This document shows positions 43,423 to 52,692 of a DNA stretch of 64,000 bases, in pieces (the stretch's first letter is position 1; each line of letters starts with the position of its first letter). A program made the translations under genes and the position numbers. The stretch comes from Lewinellaceae bacterium. GTDB taxonomy: Bacteria; Bacteroidota; Bacteroidia; Chitinophagales; Saprospiraceae. The stretch lies in the NCBI GenBank assembly GCA_016710765.1, contig JADJUJ010000002.1:248001-312000 (forward strand). Direction: 5' to 3'. A model generated the notes under the pieces. The model saw only the letters and a list, made by a program, of their open reading frames with translations, made no database searches and had not been told where the DNA came from.

Positions 43423-44433
43423 ATGCAGTTCTTCCTCCTCGCTTTTTGGATCGTTACGCAAACCATGGTTGCCAATGCCGGGCATGACAATGGATCCACC
43501 GTTGCTTGCAACAGCACTGCCATCAGTGAAAATGACAGCCTGAAAACACTGAATAAGAACATACCCGACGCCGTCAATAAAGTTTTTAGATCCACAGATG
43601 GCGGGGAGAACTGGCAGAACATCAGCGCCGGACTCGAATATGTGCAACCCGCACAAATCTTCACTGCTGACGGGGAAGTCTTTTTAAGTTCTTTTAACGG
43701 GCTGTACTTCAGCCATTTGGGTTGTAGTGCAACCAATTGGGAAAATGAGTTCACCCTACCCGAAGTCATTACCGGCATCTTCCCCGGCAAAAACGGACCC
43801 TACGTTACCAGTTACGGAAGCGGTGTTTTTCAAAAATTACCGGGAAGCGGCATTTGGAGAACCCTGAGTACTAACCTGAACGACAAACGGGTGTACACGA
43901 TCCTGGAAACGCAGACGGGCGATCTCCTGGTCGGTGGCGATAAAGGAATATACAAATCAACAGACTTTGGCAAAAGTTGGAAACTGGTGTTTGACCAATT
44001 CCATGTCTGGAGCCTCCTTACCTTGGATGGCGAATTAATTGCCGGAGGCTCCAAAGGCGTGCTGCGTTCGACCGATGGTGGCGAACATTGGGATTGTACC
44101 ATGCAAGAGGATGGTGGTGTGGTCAAAACGGGGCGTACAGAAAATGGCATCGGTGTGATTACTTACGATGGTACACAGGAAAACCTCTACACGTCGTCTG
44201 ATGGCGGCAAGACCTGGAATTATGTAGATGACAGCCTTTCTTCCTGGGTTCAGTTCATGGACGACCTTGAACAAGTGGGATCAAACCTCTTCTGGAGCCG
44301 CGAAGCCGGAATTTTTCGGTCTTCCGACAAGGGCCAGACCTGGAAACTCGTATTTCCGTCTACCGACAATCGGCAGTATAAAATGTCTGTTTCAGATCAA
44401 ACGATTTTTGTGTTACGGCCGTCCGGGTGTTGA
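43423..44433 (+). CDS. Secreted Asp-box (BNR/VPS10-like) repeat protein
   Basis: From ATG 43423 the product has a short signal (FFLLAFWIVTQTMVANAG). Five Asp-box motifs (S-x-D-x-G-x-x-W) follow: STDGGENW, STDFGKSW, STDGGEHW, SSDGGKTW and SSDKGQTW, one per propeller blade. This fits a sialidase-like or photosystem-stability-factor-like beta-propeller. No sialidase active-site arginines or T9SS tail are evident, so function is open. The last residues (RPSGC) may be misread: an alternative frame continues as GVEDKPEKLPE. A clear terminator follows at 44479. Confidence 0.72.
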   Translation: MQFFLLAFWIVTQTMVANAGHDNGSTVACNSTAISENDSLKTLNKNIPDAVNKVFRSTDGGENWQNISAGLEYVQPAQIFTADGEVFLSSFNGLYFSHLGCSATNWENEFTLPEVITGIFPGKNGPYVTSYGSGVFQKLPGSGIWRTLSTNLNDKRVYTILETQTGDLLVGGDKGIYKSTDFGKSWKLVFDQFHVWSLLTLDGELIAGGSKGVLRSTDGGEHWDCTMQEDGGVVKTGRTENGIGVITYDGTQENLYTSSDGGKTWNYVDDSLSSWVQFMDDLEQVGSNLFWSREAGIFRSSDKGQTWKLVFPSTDNRQYKMSVSDQTIFVLRPSGC

Positions 44434-44478
44434 AGACAAACCCGAGAAACTACCAGAATAACGTACGATTTTTTATTC

Positions 44479-44508
44479 AAAAGCCGCTTCGAAAGAGGAG
44501 CGGCTTTT
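44479..44508 (+). terminator. Rho-independent terminator
   Basis: AAAAGCCGCT at 44479-44488 pairs exactly with AGCGGCTTTT at 44499-44508 over a 10-base loop. It ends the Asp-box gene. Confidence 0.8.
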
Positions 44509-44615
44509 GTAGTTTCGGCCCATGGCTTCATCGATTTTTTCCAGCATTTAATCGCCAAAATTTGCCGATTCCTGGCTATATCCTACTTTTGAGAAGTAAA
44601 CAATACTTTTTATCC

Positions 44616-45122
44616 ATGAAAAACGACTTCAAAGAAACCCAACATTTCCGTCAGCCGTGGATTTATGTTTTACTCCTGGGCATCAACGGTCTGCTTATTT
44701 ATGGTGTAGTGCAGCAAACGCTGATTGGCCAGCCGTTTGGCGACAACCCGGCGCCTACCCCGTTGTTGCTGCTTTTCTGCCTAATCCCAATTGCCATATC
44801 CCTATTGTTGTGGTTTGCTAAATTAGAGACCCGTATCGACGCCAGCGGCATCCATTTCCGTTTCTGGCCGATGCTGCGCCAGGAGCGCAATATCCGCTGG
44901 ACCGACGTACAGCATATTACCGTTCGCCAATACAAACCCATCCGCGAATTCGGCGGCTGGGGGGTGCGCTACGGGTTTAAAGGCATGGCCTACAACACTT
45001 CGGGCGATATGGGCATCGAAATCGCCCTTAAAAACGGCAAGAAAATATTGCTGGGCACCCAAAATCCTGAAAAAGCCCGCCACTTCCTGAAAACGGAGGC
45101 GAGTACTTTTTTCAAATCTTGA
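44616..45122 (+). CDS. Two-helix membrane protein of the DUF6141/PH-like type
   Basis: From ATG 44616 the product has two membrane helices at about residues 12-32 (WIYVLLLGINGLLIYGVV) and 48-67 (LLLLFCLIPIAISLLLWFA). A compact beta-rich C-terminal region follows (RIDASGIHFRFWPML, RWTDVQHITVRQYKPI, GWGVRYGFKGMAYN, IEIALKNGKKILLGTQNPE), resembling a PH-like fold. I prefer this ATG because the longer frame upstream lies in the terminator. It overlaps the stop of the opposing CotH gene by 11 bases. Confidence 0.65.
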   Translation: MKNDFKETQHFRQPWIYVLLLGINGLLIYGVVQQTLIGQPFGDNPAPTPLLLLFCLIPIAISLLLWFAKLETRIDASGIHFRFWPMLRQERNIRWTDVQHITVRQYKPIREFGGWGVRYGFKGMAYNTSGDMGIEIALKNGKKILLGTQNPEKARHFLKTEASTFFKS

Positions 45123-47388
45123 CAAATCGGGCCTTCAACAGCACCCCGCCTGCATTACAGACTACCCAATACACACCCACTGGCAGGGCGCTGGTTTCGA
45201 CGCGCCACCCAGGGCCAGTGCGTTGAAAAGGCAGGTTAAGGGGCTGGCCGAATTGGTTTATGATTTGCCAGTCGGAGGGCATCTTCATGCTTTTGGGAAC
45301 TTCCACCAACAAGTGATCCAAAACGGGGTTTGGGAACAGCAACAAGCCGTTGGCTTTGGGCTCGATTGTGCTGGTATTGATTACCTGGATTTGCTGTCCC
45401 GATTGCTCCGTACATCCAAAAGGTGACGAGACGGTCAGCGTAACAGTATAGGAACCCGTGGTAGCGTAATCGTGCGTGACAAAACCGCCAACTTCTGATT
45501 GTCCATCGCCAAAATCCCAGTGGTAATTCCAGGCTGGGTTTGATGCCGATTCAAAGCCCCATTGGGTAGCATTGAGTTCAAACGTGGTAAACCCGGCGTC
45601 CAAAACTGGAAAATTTTGCGAAAAAGCGCTGTCCATCCAGTCCAGGCGAGCAGCGGTCCACACTTTCAATTTTTGGATTTCGCCAGCATAGGTGGGAGGC
45701 AATGGCTGCGGGTTGGGCCAAATGTAAATACCCAGAATGTCCCAGTATTTGAAATTGCGCTGCTGGGCCTCCCCGATCAGCGTGGCCATCGAATCGATTT
45801 TGGTAAAAACAGCAGCAGTGCTCAGTTTGTCTTCGCGCAGGTTTTGCCACCTGCAGGCCAGGTTTTGCTGAAACATGGTATCCAGTTCCAGGCGGTCCCA
45901 CCAGTATGGAATGCCGGCATCACCACACACCTCATTAATGTTGTACGCCCAACCGGAAGTCAGCCAGGCTTCGCAATAATCTGCATTGAACCATGCGAGG
46001 TCAAAATCCCAAACTGGCCCCATACGCAGTTTACCACCTTTGTCGTCGCGTTGTTTGTAAAAATAGGTGCTCAGGCGATAGCCATCTACATTTCGCGACA
46101 TTTCATTGACGAACAAGAAATCCATAAACGATTCCTCATCGCCAAACCTGCGCCAGCCCAATTGGGGATGCTGAAAATTGGGACTGGCAAGGGCCATTTC
46201 AAAACTGTCGACGTAGCTCCGGATATAATTCTGCTGTATTGGCAGCATTTGGTCCCATTTGGGGTATTCGTGTTGGAAATAGGTGAAGTGGCCCGGATAA
46301 CCGGGCTGTGCGAATTGAGAATTCCAGCCCGGCGAACTGTTCCAGTCAATTTTTACAATGTAGCCACCCGTCAGGTCCACCCCGAGGGTGTCGGCAGGCG
46401 TGATTTTAGGAATATCCAGGCGTTCGGCGCCCCGTTTTATTTTTTCTGTCAACAAATAAACGCCCTGATAGGTGCCATCGATTAACAATTCGCAGAAACG
46501 GGTTCTGGCCGCATAATGACCCAGGTCTCTCGAAAGATCATAGGTTAAGGCATTGCGCAGGAGGGTTTTATCGGAAAAATTTGCCAGCAAAACATAATCG
46601 CTTGTAGCGGGCAAATTCAACAGCACAACATCCAGGTCTTTTCCCAGGGAATCCCGCGTTTCGATGCGGATGTTTTTCTTTGGAAAACTCTGGGTGCTGT
46701 TGCCATGGTATTCAGCGCCGATGGGACCCGAAAAGGAAGGCACATCAGTAAACGGGTAATTCCGAATACCGGAACCCTGGTCATAAACCTCCATCCACAC
46801 ATCCACCTTGGGCTCATCCTGGATCAGTTTCCCGCTGGTTAAAATCTGGATTACAGGCAAATCACTGGATTCAAACGGGAAAGGAGCAGAAGGGTTGGCG
46901 CCAAACGTCAGGCTCCAATCCAGCAAATCGCCACTGTCGGCAAAAGCATAAGTATCTAAAATCACCAGGCGCCAGGTACCATTAGGGTCCTGACCGTTGT
47001 TGACCCTGCCAAGGTCGCCCAATGGGCGAAAGGTGCCGGTAAAGGGGTACCAGACCTGGTACAGTGATTCTGTTGCGTTGCCATCCAGACAAGTATTCAA
47101 AAAACCATCGGTGTCGCCACCCACACCCGAAAAAAGCGGAATAAGGGTACTGTCGGGGGCCATCAGAGAAACACTGACATCCGCGCTCCAGGTGTGCACA
47201 ATGTTCAGGCAAACAGATTCCAGGCCAAAGCCCTGGGTGTCAATTGCTGTTGGCAAACCGGTTACAGCAAGATCAAATACCACATAGGTACCATCGTCCG
47301 GAATGGGCCCGCCAGTGGCGGTAAAAGTCTGGGAAAACCCTGCCGGTGAAAGCACCAGCGATAAGAGGAGCAGTAAGATAAAACGCAT
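45112..47388 (-). CDS. Secreted CotH-kinase-family protein with P-domain-like, PKD and T9SS domains
   Basis: The 758-residue product has a signal peptide (ILLLLLSLVLSPAGFSQ). A proprotein-convertase P-like beta domain covers about residues 20-165 (NIVHTWSADVSVSLMAPD, GTWRLVILD). A CotH-kinase-like domain lies at about 180-560 (YHGNSTQSFPKKNIRIETRD, DKTLLRNALTYDLSRDLG, MSRNVDGYRLSTYFYK, GPVWDFDLAWFNA). A PKD domain follows (WNYHWDFGDGQ, VTLTVSSPFG), and then a Por secretion tail (LLFPNPVLDHLLVEV). It should sit outside the cell. CotH proteins phosphorylate spore-coat proteins in Bacillus; the role of secreted Bacteroidota members is not known. Confidence 0.82.
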   Translation of the reverse strand: MRFILLLLLSLVLSPAGFSQTFTATGGPIPDDGTYVVFDLAVTGLPTAIDTQGFGLESVCLNIVHTWSADVSVSLMAPDSTLIPLFSGVGGDTDGFLNTCLDGNATESLYQVWYPFTGTFRPLGDLGRVNNGQDPNGTWRLVILDTYAFADSGDLLDWSLTFGANPSAPFPFESSDLPVIQILTSGKLIQDEPKVDVWMEVYDQGSGIRNYPFTDVPSFSGPIGAEYHGNSTQSFPKKNIRIETRDSLGKDLDVVLLNLPATSDYVLLANFSDKTLLRNALTYDLSRDLGHYAARTRFCELLIDGTYQGVYLLTEKIKRGAERLDIPKITPADTLGVDLTGGYIVKIDWNSSPGWNSQFAQPGYPGHFTYFQHEYPKWDQMLPIQQNYIRSYVDSFEMALASPNFQHPQLGWRRFGDEESFMDFLFVNEMSRNVDGYRLSTYFYKQRDDKGGKLRMGPVWDFDLAWFNADYCEAWLTSGWAYNINEVCGDAGIPYWWDRLELDTMFQQNLACRWQNLREDKLSTAAVFTKIDSMATLIGEAQQRNFKYWDILGIYIWPNPQPLPPTYAGEIQKLKVWTAARLDWMDSAFSQNFPVLDAGFTTFELNATQWGFESASNPAWNYHWDFGDGQSEVGGFVTHDYATTGSYTVTLTVSSPFGCTEQSGQQIQVINTSTIEPKANGLLLFPNPVLDHLLVEVPKSMKMPSDWQIINQFGQPLNLPFQRTGPGWRVETSALPVGVYWVVCNAGGVLLKARFVKI

Positions 47389-47706
47389 CGAGACAGGAGA
47401 ATTATAGATTCAGCACCGGATTCGGCTGCCAAATGTACCACTCAGGCGGTTTATCCTATAAAAAAAGTGAATCCCATCGAACACTTTTTCAGTATTCGAC
47501 AACAGCGCACTACATTTGTCGTTATAAGCGGGTATTTAGGCTTTGGAGCTGGGCTTATTTAAAAGTCTTTTCGGGCCAAATGCCGCGTCATCACAGCAAG
47601 TTCTACAAACCGGGAAACCAATCCATATCTTATTCCTTGGAACCCAAAGACAAATACCCAAGGACCAAAGACATAATTAAGCCCCTTCAACAAAGTAAGA
47701 ATACAC
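47389..47706. other. Intergenic gap between divergent genes
   Basis: About 318 bases that should hold both promoters. A short repeat-like stretch occurs near 47637-47675 (ACCCAAAGACAAATACCCAA, then GGACCAAAGAC), similar to motifs seen at other intergenic sites in the window. No gene is seen. Confidence 0.5.
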
Positions 47707-48648
47707 ATGTCTACAGCATTTCTGGAACATCAGGATATTAGAGGCTTGGGAAGCAACCTCGAAATGCTTGCGCAGCAGGTAGTGGAAGGCTTCATTGTTG
47801 GCCTGCACCGCAGTCCCTTCCATGGCTTTTCTGTTGAGTTTGCGGAGCACCGCCTGTACAATGCCGGCGAAAGCACCCGCAACATCGACTGGAAGGTGTA
47901 TGGCCGCACCGACAAGCTTTTCGTGAAGCGGTTTGAGGAAGAAACCAACCTGCGTTGCCAGATCGTGGTAGACGCCTCTTCCACCATGTACTACCCCTGG
48001 GATGAAAAAAATCCGGCCAAATACAAGTACCTCAACAAGTTGAGCTTTTCTGCGCAGGCGGCAGCCGTGTTGATGAATGCCCTCAAACGGCAACGGGATG
48101 CCTTTGGCCTGACCGTTTTTGATACCGAAATCCGGGTGAACACCGGCAACAAATCTACTACCCAGCATTACCGGCAACTACTTACACACCTGGTCAATTA
48201 CATCGAAAACCCAAAACTCAACCAATCCACCGACCTTTCCGCTTGTTTACATCAGGTAGCCGACTCGTTGCATCGCCGGTCGTTGGTGGTGATTTTTACC
48301 GATGTGATGGAAAGGGCGGAAGCGGCGGACAAGCTGTTCTCGGCCTTGCAGCACTTGAAGCACAACAAGCACGAAGTGATTATTTTTCACGTCGCTGACA
48401 AAAGCAAGGAGCGGGATTTTGAATTTGAAAACCGGCCCTATATTTTCGTCGATATGGAAAGTGGCGAACAGGTGAAATTGCAACCTAACCAAATCAAGGA
48501 ATTTTACCAGGAGCAAATCAAAACGTTTACCGACCAGCTGAAAATGAAATGCCTACAGTACAAAATTGATTTTGTAGAGGCAGATATCAACCGCGGCTTC
48601 TTCCCTATTTTGCAGACCTGGATGGTCAAACGCAAAAAAATGGGCTGA
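47707..48648 (+). CDS. DUF58-domain protein
   Basis: The 313-residue product is a DUF58 protein with a VWA-like fold: HRSPFHGFSVEFAEHRLYN, GESTRNIDWKVYGRTDKLFV, then RCQIVVDASSTMYYPW (the metal-ion-dependent adhesion site DxSxS-like), and VVIFTDVMERAEAADKLFSA. It has no membrane helix, as usual for the short DUF58 group, often found beside MoxR ATPases. No moxR is nearby in this window. Role unknown. Confidence 0.8.
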   Translation: MSTAFLEHQDIRGLGSNLEMLAQQVVEGFIVGLHRSPFHGFSVEFAEHRLYNAGESTRNIDWKVYGRTDKLFVKRFEEETNLRCQIVVDASSTMYYPWDEKNPAKYKYLNKLSFSAQAAAVLMNALKRQRDAFGLTVFDTEIRVNTGNKSTTQHYRQLLTHLVNYIENPKLNQSTDLSACLHQVADSLHRRSLVVIFTDVMERAEAADKLFSALQHLKHNKHEVIIFHVADKSKERDFEFENRPYIFVDMESGEQVKLQPNQIKEFYQEQIKTFTDQLKMKCLQYKIDFVEADINRGFFPILQTWMVKRKKMG

Positions 48649-48688
48649 TCCTAAAACAATTACGTTCCAATACATCAACATACCAACC

Positions 48689-49432
48689 ATGCAAAATATC
48701 CAATTGGCCGCCATCTCTACCAAAGCGCCAGAGGCTCGACAAAGACCAAGCTGAGAAAAAACCGAGAAACTGGTCAAACGCCTGGGCCACCTGCAGGAGT
48801 TGATGTACGCTGAAAAAAAATACTCCCTGTTGGTGGTGTTTCAGGGTATGGACGGCTCCGGCAAGGACGGCGCGGCGCACAATGTTTTCTACAATTGCCG
48901 GATGTCGGGCATGACGGTAGCCTCCTTTAAAAAGCCAAGCGAAGAAGAATTTGCCCACGATTTTTTATGGCGTATCCATAAACATGCCCCTGCAAAAGGC
49001 ATGATCACCGTTTTCAACCGTAGCCATTACGAAGACATTCTCATCCAGCGCGTACACGGCTGGATTGATGAAATACGCGTTGCAAAGCGGATGCAAGCCA
49101 TCAATGCCTTTGAAGAACTCCTAGAGTTTGACAACAACACGCTGGTATTGAAATTTTTCCTGCACATTTCCAAGGAGGAACAGGAAATTCAGCTGCAGCA
49201 ACGCAAAGATGACCCGGAAAAATTCTGGAAGCACAACCCAGGCGACTGGAAAGAACGCGAATACTGGGACCAGTACATGGGCGCCTACGAATATGCACTC
49301 AACAATGCCAGTATTCCCTGGGAAATTTGCCCGGTAGACCAGCGCTGGTACCGCGACTATTTTATCGCAAAATCAATTGTAGCGCGACTGGAATCCCTGA
49401 ACATGCAATATCCGGAACTGCCAAAGGATTAA
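48689..49432 (+). CDS. PPK2-family polyphosphate kinase, N-terminus disturbed
   Basis: The PPK2 core is clear: Walker A GMDGSGKDGAAHNVF, KKPSEEEFAHDFLWRIHKHA, NRSHYEDILIQRVH, and KFFLHISKEEQEIQLQQRKD, DQRWYRDYF. The enzyme moves phosphate between polyphosphate and nucleotides. An in-frame TGA occurs at about 48749, 20 codons after the ATG at 48689, in a stretch whose alternative frame (DKDQAEKK) looks more natural. I read this as one or two base errors at 48720-48770. The region from 48800 on is intact and would otherwise be the coding part. It follows the DUF58 gene by about 40 bases. Confidence 0.82.
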
Positions 49433-49520
49433 TATTAGTCTTTGGTCTTTGGGAACACGCGCAGGCCATTACACCTTGTTGTTGCATTCAACTGCAGCCC
49501 TCGTTTGGGTACAATTTATC

Positions 49521-50291
49521 CTAGGATTTCACGCGATAAGGCGCGTAGATGTCACCATTCCATACGGAAGGGCCACCCATCAATCGGAAACGGATAAAAC
49601 ACTGAACGCCGAAATTGGTCATGCGCGATTCGCGCTCTGTAAGCGGGGTAAGATCGAGGTCCCCGAAAAACTCCAGTCCAGCACTGATATGTTGCTCCTC
49701 ACCAAAAAAGTGCCCGTATCCTCCCTGAAAGACAAATAGTTTGCCGATTGGAGCACCGAGTGGATCGCTGGGGTTGAAAAACACAGCAATATTGCTGCGC
49801 AATTCTTTATCCCCAATGCTGTTGGCTATGGTTTGTGAACCATAACCAAAGTCACGAACAAACTTATAACCGCCTTTAAACCCAACATAATCCACCTTGG
49901 TGGGCAAATAGAAGTCCTGCCCTACCCCAATGGTACCGCCCATGGTCATTTTACGAAAGGAAGAAGGAGAACTCATGTATTCCACCAGGGCGAAAAAGGG
50001 AAGTTTACCGTAGGTGATTACAGCCGAAAAGCCCAATCTGGGTTGTATAAAGGATTTCCGCAATTCATGGTCCGCCTCAAAGTCGTCCCAGGTATAATCC
50101 AGGCCGTGTTTTTCAAAAAGTTGACGATCGTAGTCCCACAGGTACCACAATTTGGTTGCTTCGAACCTGGTTTGGTGCATCAGCAGCGAACTACCGAAGT
50201 TACACCCTAAGTCAACCTTGAGTTGCTGGGCCTGCAATTGGGAACAAAAAAGGAGTATAAAAAGAACAGGGGTAAAGAACTTTTTTATCAT
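49521..50291 (-). CDS. Outer-membrane beta-barrel-like protein of unknown function
   Basis: From ATG 50291 the product has a signal peptide (FFTPVLFILLFCSQLQAQ). The rest is a series of amphipathic strands with alternate aromatic and charged residues (KVDYVGFKGGYKFVRDF, KLFVFQGGYGHFFGEE), ending in a strand with FGVQCFIRFRL. It looks like an 8-strand barrel. No named family is recognised. Confidence 0.6.
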   Translation of the reverse strand: MIKKFFTPVLFILLFCSQLQAQQLKVDLGCNFGSSLLMHQTRFEATKLWYLWDYDRQLFEKHGLDYTWDDFEADHELRKSFIQPRLGFSAVITYGKLPFFALVEYMSSPSSFRKMTMGGTIGVGQDFYLPTKVDYVGFKGGYKFVRDFGYGSQTIANSIGDKELRSNIAVFFNPSDPLGAPIGKLFVFQGGYGHFFGEEQHISAGLEFFGDLDLTPLTERESRMTNFGVQCFIRFRLMGGPSVWNGDIYAPYRVKS

Positions 50292-50516
50292 GGAAGTGTG
50301 TTGACGAAATGTTACAAAAAAAGTAACGAACGGTAGAAAACTGAACAAAAATAGTACTTTTTATGATTTAACGGCAAACATTAACAATTCTTTTAATTCT
50401 TAATGTTTCGTTAGGGTTTTCTTAAGATCGCAATAACCATGCCCTTGTTAGCGCTCTAGAGTACAAGTGCAACAAACAATCCAAACCGATTTTCAAACCT
50501 TTCAATCCGCTAACGT

Positions 50517-50936
50517 ATGAATCGCAATGTGTCCGGCATTTTTTGCCTTCTGCTTTCCCTGACCGTAGTACTCCCTTCCTGCAAAAAGGATAAATTGCCT
50601 TCTTTTGAAGAGCAGGTAACAGGGCACTGGAAATCCAGCGCTGTTTTTATCAACAACACTGATGTAACGGCTGCTTACCAGTACGCGCTGTCGCTTGAAG
50701 CTACCCACGAATTTAACCTGAACTTGTCCACACCGCTGCATGGCGGTTCTTCCACCATCTATGAAAGTGGCGACTGGATAGAGAACGAAGCAAAGAACGA
50801 CCTCACCCTGACGTTCAACAGCTCCGGGCAGGTAATCACTTATGATGTCACCATCGTAAGTGAAACCCAGATGACGGCATCTTTCACACAGAACGGATCG
50901 CTGTTCCAGATTACCTTCGACCGCACCCAGGATTAG
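50517..50936 (+). CDS. Small lipoprotein, lipocalin-like, paralogue of 51745-52158
   Basis: The 139-residue product has a lipoprotein signal with Cys in LPSCKKD. The body is a short beta sandwich or lipocalin-like domain: VTGHWKSSAVFINNTDVTAA, SGDWIENEAKNDLTLTFNSS and TYDVTIVSETQMTASF. The pattern of W-S-S, a nearby valine-rich strand and closing strands matches the second copy downstream. Function unknown. Confidence 0.65.
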   Translation: MNRNVSGIFCLLLSLTVVLPSCKKDKLPSFEEQVTGHWKSSAVFINNTDVTAAYQYALSLEATHEFNLNLSTPLHGGSSTIYESGDWIENEAKNDLTLTFNSSGQVITYDVTIVSETQMTASFTQNGSLFQITFDRTQD

Positions 50937-50949
50937 TATGGTTTTAGCC

Positions 50950-51148
50950 ATTGGGTGTTGGTCTTTGGCATTGCTCCGAAGGATTAACTATTTGGTTTTC
51001 AATGCATTACTTTTTAACAAAATGTTCGTTGATAAATAGTGAACCTGCTGCTTTAAAAAGGGTGTTCAAAATTTAGTGCTAATATTTCTAGTATTTAATC
51101 TGATACAGTACTTTGAATCGTGATCGAAGCCAAAGACCAACACCCAAT
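50950..51148. repeat. Intergenic element with perfect 20-bp inverted ends
   Basis: ATTGGGTGTTGGTCTTTGGC at 50950-50969 is exactly inverted at 51129-51148. The 159 bases between are AT-rich with no coding frame. The core ATTGGGTGTTGG recurs at 56388-56399, and TTTGGTCTTTGG-like words occur at several other gene gaps. Possibly a small mobile palindrome. Confidence 0.65.
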
Positions 51149-51254
51149 AGCGAAAGACTAGATTAGTGCATGTTTGGGACTTGCTGATCGGCAAAAAACG
51201 CTTATTTTGCCTGTTCTTAAGTCAAGTCCCAAACCTCATTTTTCCCATTCCAAC

Positions 51255-51668
51255 ATGACAAAAGTTCGCATAGACAAATGGCTCTGGAGTGTTCGTATCT
51301 ATAAAAGCCGAACGCTGGCAACAGAGGCCTGCAAAGAAGGGCGTGTAAAAATAGCGACCAACAGCATAAAACCTTCCTTTTTGATTTCAGAAGACGATAT
51401 CGTTACGGTAAAAAAAGACGGTTTTAATTTCGTTTACAAGGTCGTCCAACTGATTGAAAAACGCGTAGGTGCACCCCTGGCAGCGGTTTGTTATGAGGAC
51501 ATTACTTCGGAGGAAGAAAGAAATAAGTACAACGCCTGGTTCCTGAATGGTATGCCAGCGGCGGTGAAGCGAGAAAAAGGGGCCGGCCGACCAACAAAGC
51601 GAGAGCGCCGGGAAATCGACACCTTTAAGGACGATCATTTTGAGTCCAACCACGAATTGCCGTTGTAG
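51255..51668 (+). CDS. S4-domain RNA-binding protein (Hsp15-like)
   Basis: From ATG 51255 the product begins directly with an S4 domain: KVRIDKWLWSVRIYKSRTLA, TEACKEGRVKIATNSIKPSF. It ends in a basic tail (KREKGAGRPTKRERREID). This is the Hsp15 (HslR) type, which in other bacteria binds stalled 50S subunits with a peptidyl-tRNA. I set aside 27 codons upstream in the same frame because the S4 start is at the N-terminus in relatives. The gene sits between two paralogous lipoproteins. Confidence 0.82.
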   Translation: MTKVRIDKWLWSVRIYKSRTLATEACKEGRVKIATNSIKPSFLISEDDIVTVKKDGFNFVYKVVQLIEKRVGAPLAAVCYEDITSEEERNKYNAWFLNGMPAAVKREKGAGRPTKRERREIDTFKDDHFESNHELPL

Positions 51669-51744
51669 TACCCTGATTGATAGCACACTAGTGCCGCGTC
51701 CGGCAACATTAACCCAGTTCCCCTTTCATCAAACATTCCTAATT

Positions 51745-52158
51745 ATGAGAAATACCCTTGTTTCAATAACCCTGCTGCTACTGCTGGGCATAGGCTTTAC
51801 TGCCTGCAAAAAGGACCAAACCTACGATGACCGCTTGTCGGCCACCTGGACATCTAATACTGTTCTGGTTAATGGCGCCGATTTCAGCAGCTTTTACGAC
51901 CTGACCCTGACACTGAAATCCAACAAAGACTTCACCCTGGCCCTTGCGTTGCTCAATCCCTCTACCGGCACCTCCAGTACCACTACCAGTGCCGGTATAT
52001 GGGAAGCCAGCGAAACCGATGCGACCTTAACGCTGACCTATGACGGCTCGTCCAAGATTGAGATTTATGACATTCAGGAGTTAAGCGACAATGCGCTCAA
52101 AATTGAGGTAGTGAATGCTTCCAACGACCGCATTACGTTTAGCATGACAAAGCAATAA
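51745..52158 (+). CDS. Small lipoprotein, lipocalin-like, paralogue of 50517-50936
   Basis: From ATG 51745 the product has a lipoprotein signal (LLLLLGIGFTACKKD) and a beta-rich domain that mirrors the first copy: LSATWTSNTVLVNGADFS, then TSAGIWEASETDATLTLTYD and EIYDIQELSDNALKIEVV. The two copies share layout and key strands. A gene duplication split by the Hsp15-like gene is the simplest reading. Confidence 0.68.
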   Translation: MRNTLVSITLLLLLGIGFTACKKDQTYDDRLSATWTSNTVLVNGADFSSFYDLTLTLKSNKDFTLALALLNPSTGTSSTTTSAGIWEASETDATLTLTYDGSSKIEIYDIQELSDNALKIEVVNASNDRITFSMTKQ

Positions 52159-52263
52159 ACACGGGATTCCCATTCAAAGATCAATTCCCGGCAAACTGCT
52201 TCAACCAATAACTTCGGGGTGCCATGCAACACATGGCACCCCCTTTTTGTTCCGGAAAAGCGA

Positions 52264-52578
52264 CTACAGCAAACCAAAAATTTTGGCGTATTTGATCATT
52301 TCTCCTGGGTTGGAAATTTTAAGTTTACCCGTCATCATGGCCATCATCGGGTTCAGGTCTTTGCTGATCAGTTTGCTGAACGACTCAGACGTGGTGGTTA
52401 CCCGGCAGATTGCCTCTCCGTGCAGCCCATCCTTTACCAGGAGTACGCTGTCTTCAACATGCACCGTATAATGTCCGGAGCCATCTACTTCGAAGTGAAA
52501 AATGGTAAAATGGCCCTCCAGCACTTCAGGTTTTGTTTTGGCGGGCAAATCAAAAAGATATTCGCGGGGATCAATCAT
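52264..52578 (-). CDS. SCP2 sterol-binding-domain protein
   Basis: The 104-residue product fits a lone SCP2 domain: FHFEVDGSGHYTVHVEDS, then CRVTTTSESFSKLISKDLNP and MMTGKLKISNPGEMIKYAKI. These small proteins bind lipids or fatty acyl groups in a hydrophobic tunnel. Its partner is unknown. It converges on the lipoprotein gene and is divergent from the phosphodiesterase gene. Confidence 0.78.
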   Translation of the reverse strand: MIDPREYLFDLPAKTKPEVLEGHFTIFHFEVDGSGHYTVHVEDSVLLVKDGLHGEAICRVTTTSESFSKLISKDLNPMMAMMTGKLKISNPGEMIKYAKIFGLL

Positions 52579-52692
52579 ATTCTAAGATCTTAGCTGAAAC
52601 TTAATTTGTTGGTCGGGAAAGGTGGAATTACCTTCGCTCAAAAGTAGTATTTTCAACAAAATCCCGCCCTTTAAGTTTTCAACGCCATCCAT

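Noticed and set aside
47433..47741. 102-residue plus-strand frame before the DUF58 gene
   Set aside because: Runs into the start of DUF58 in another frame and has no recognisable content.
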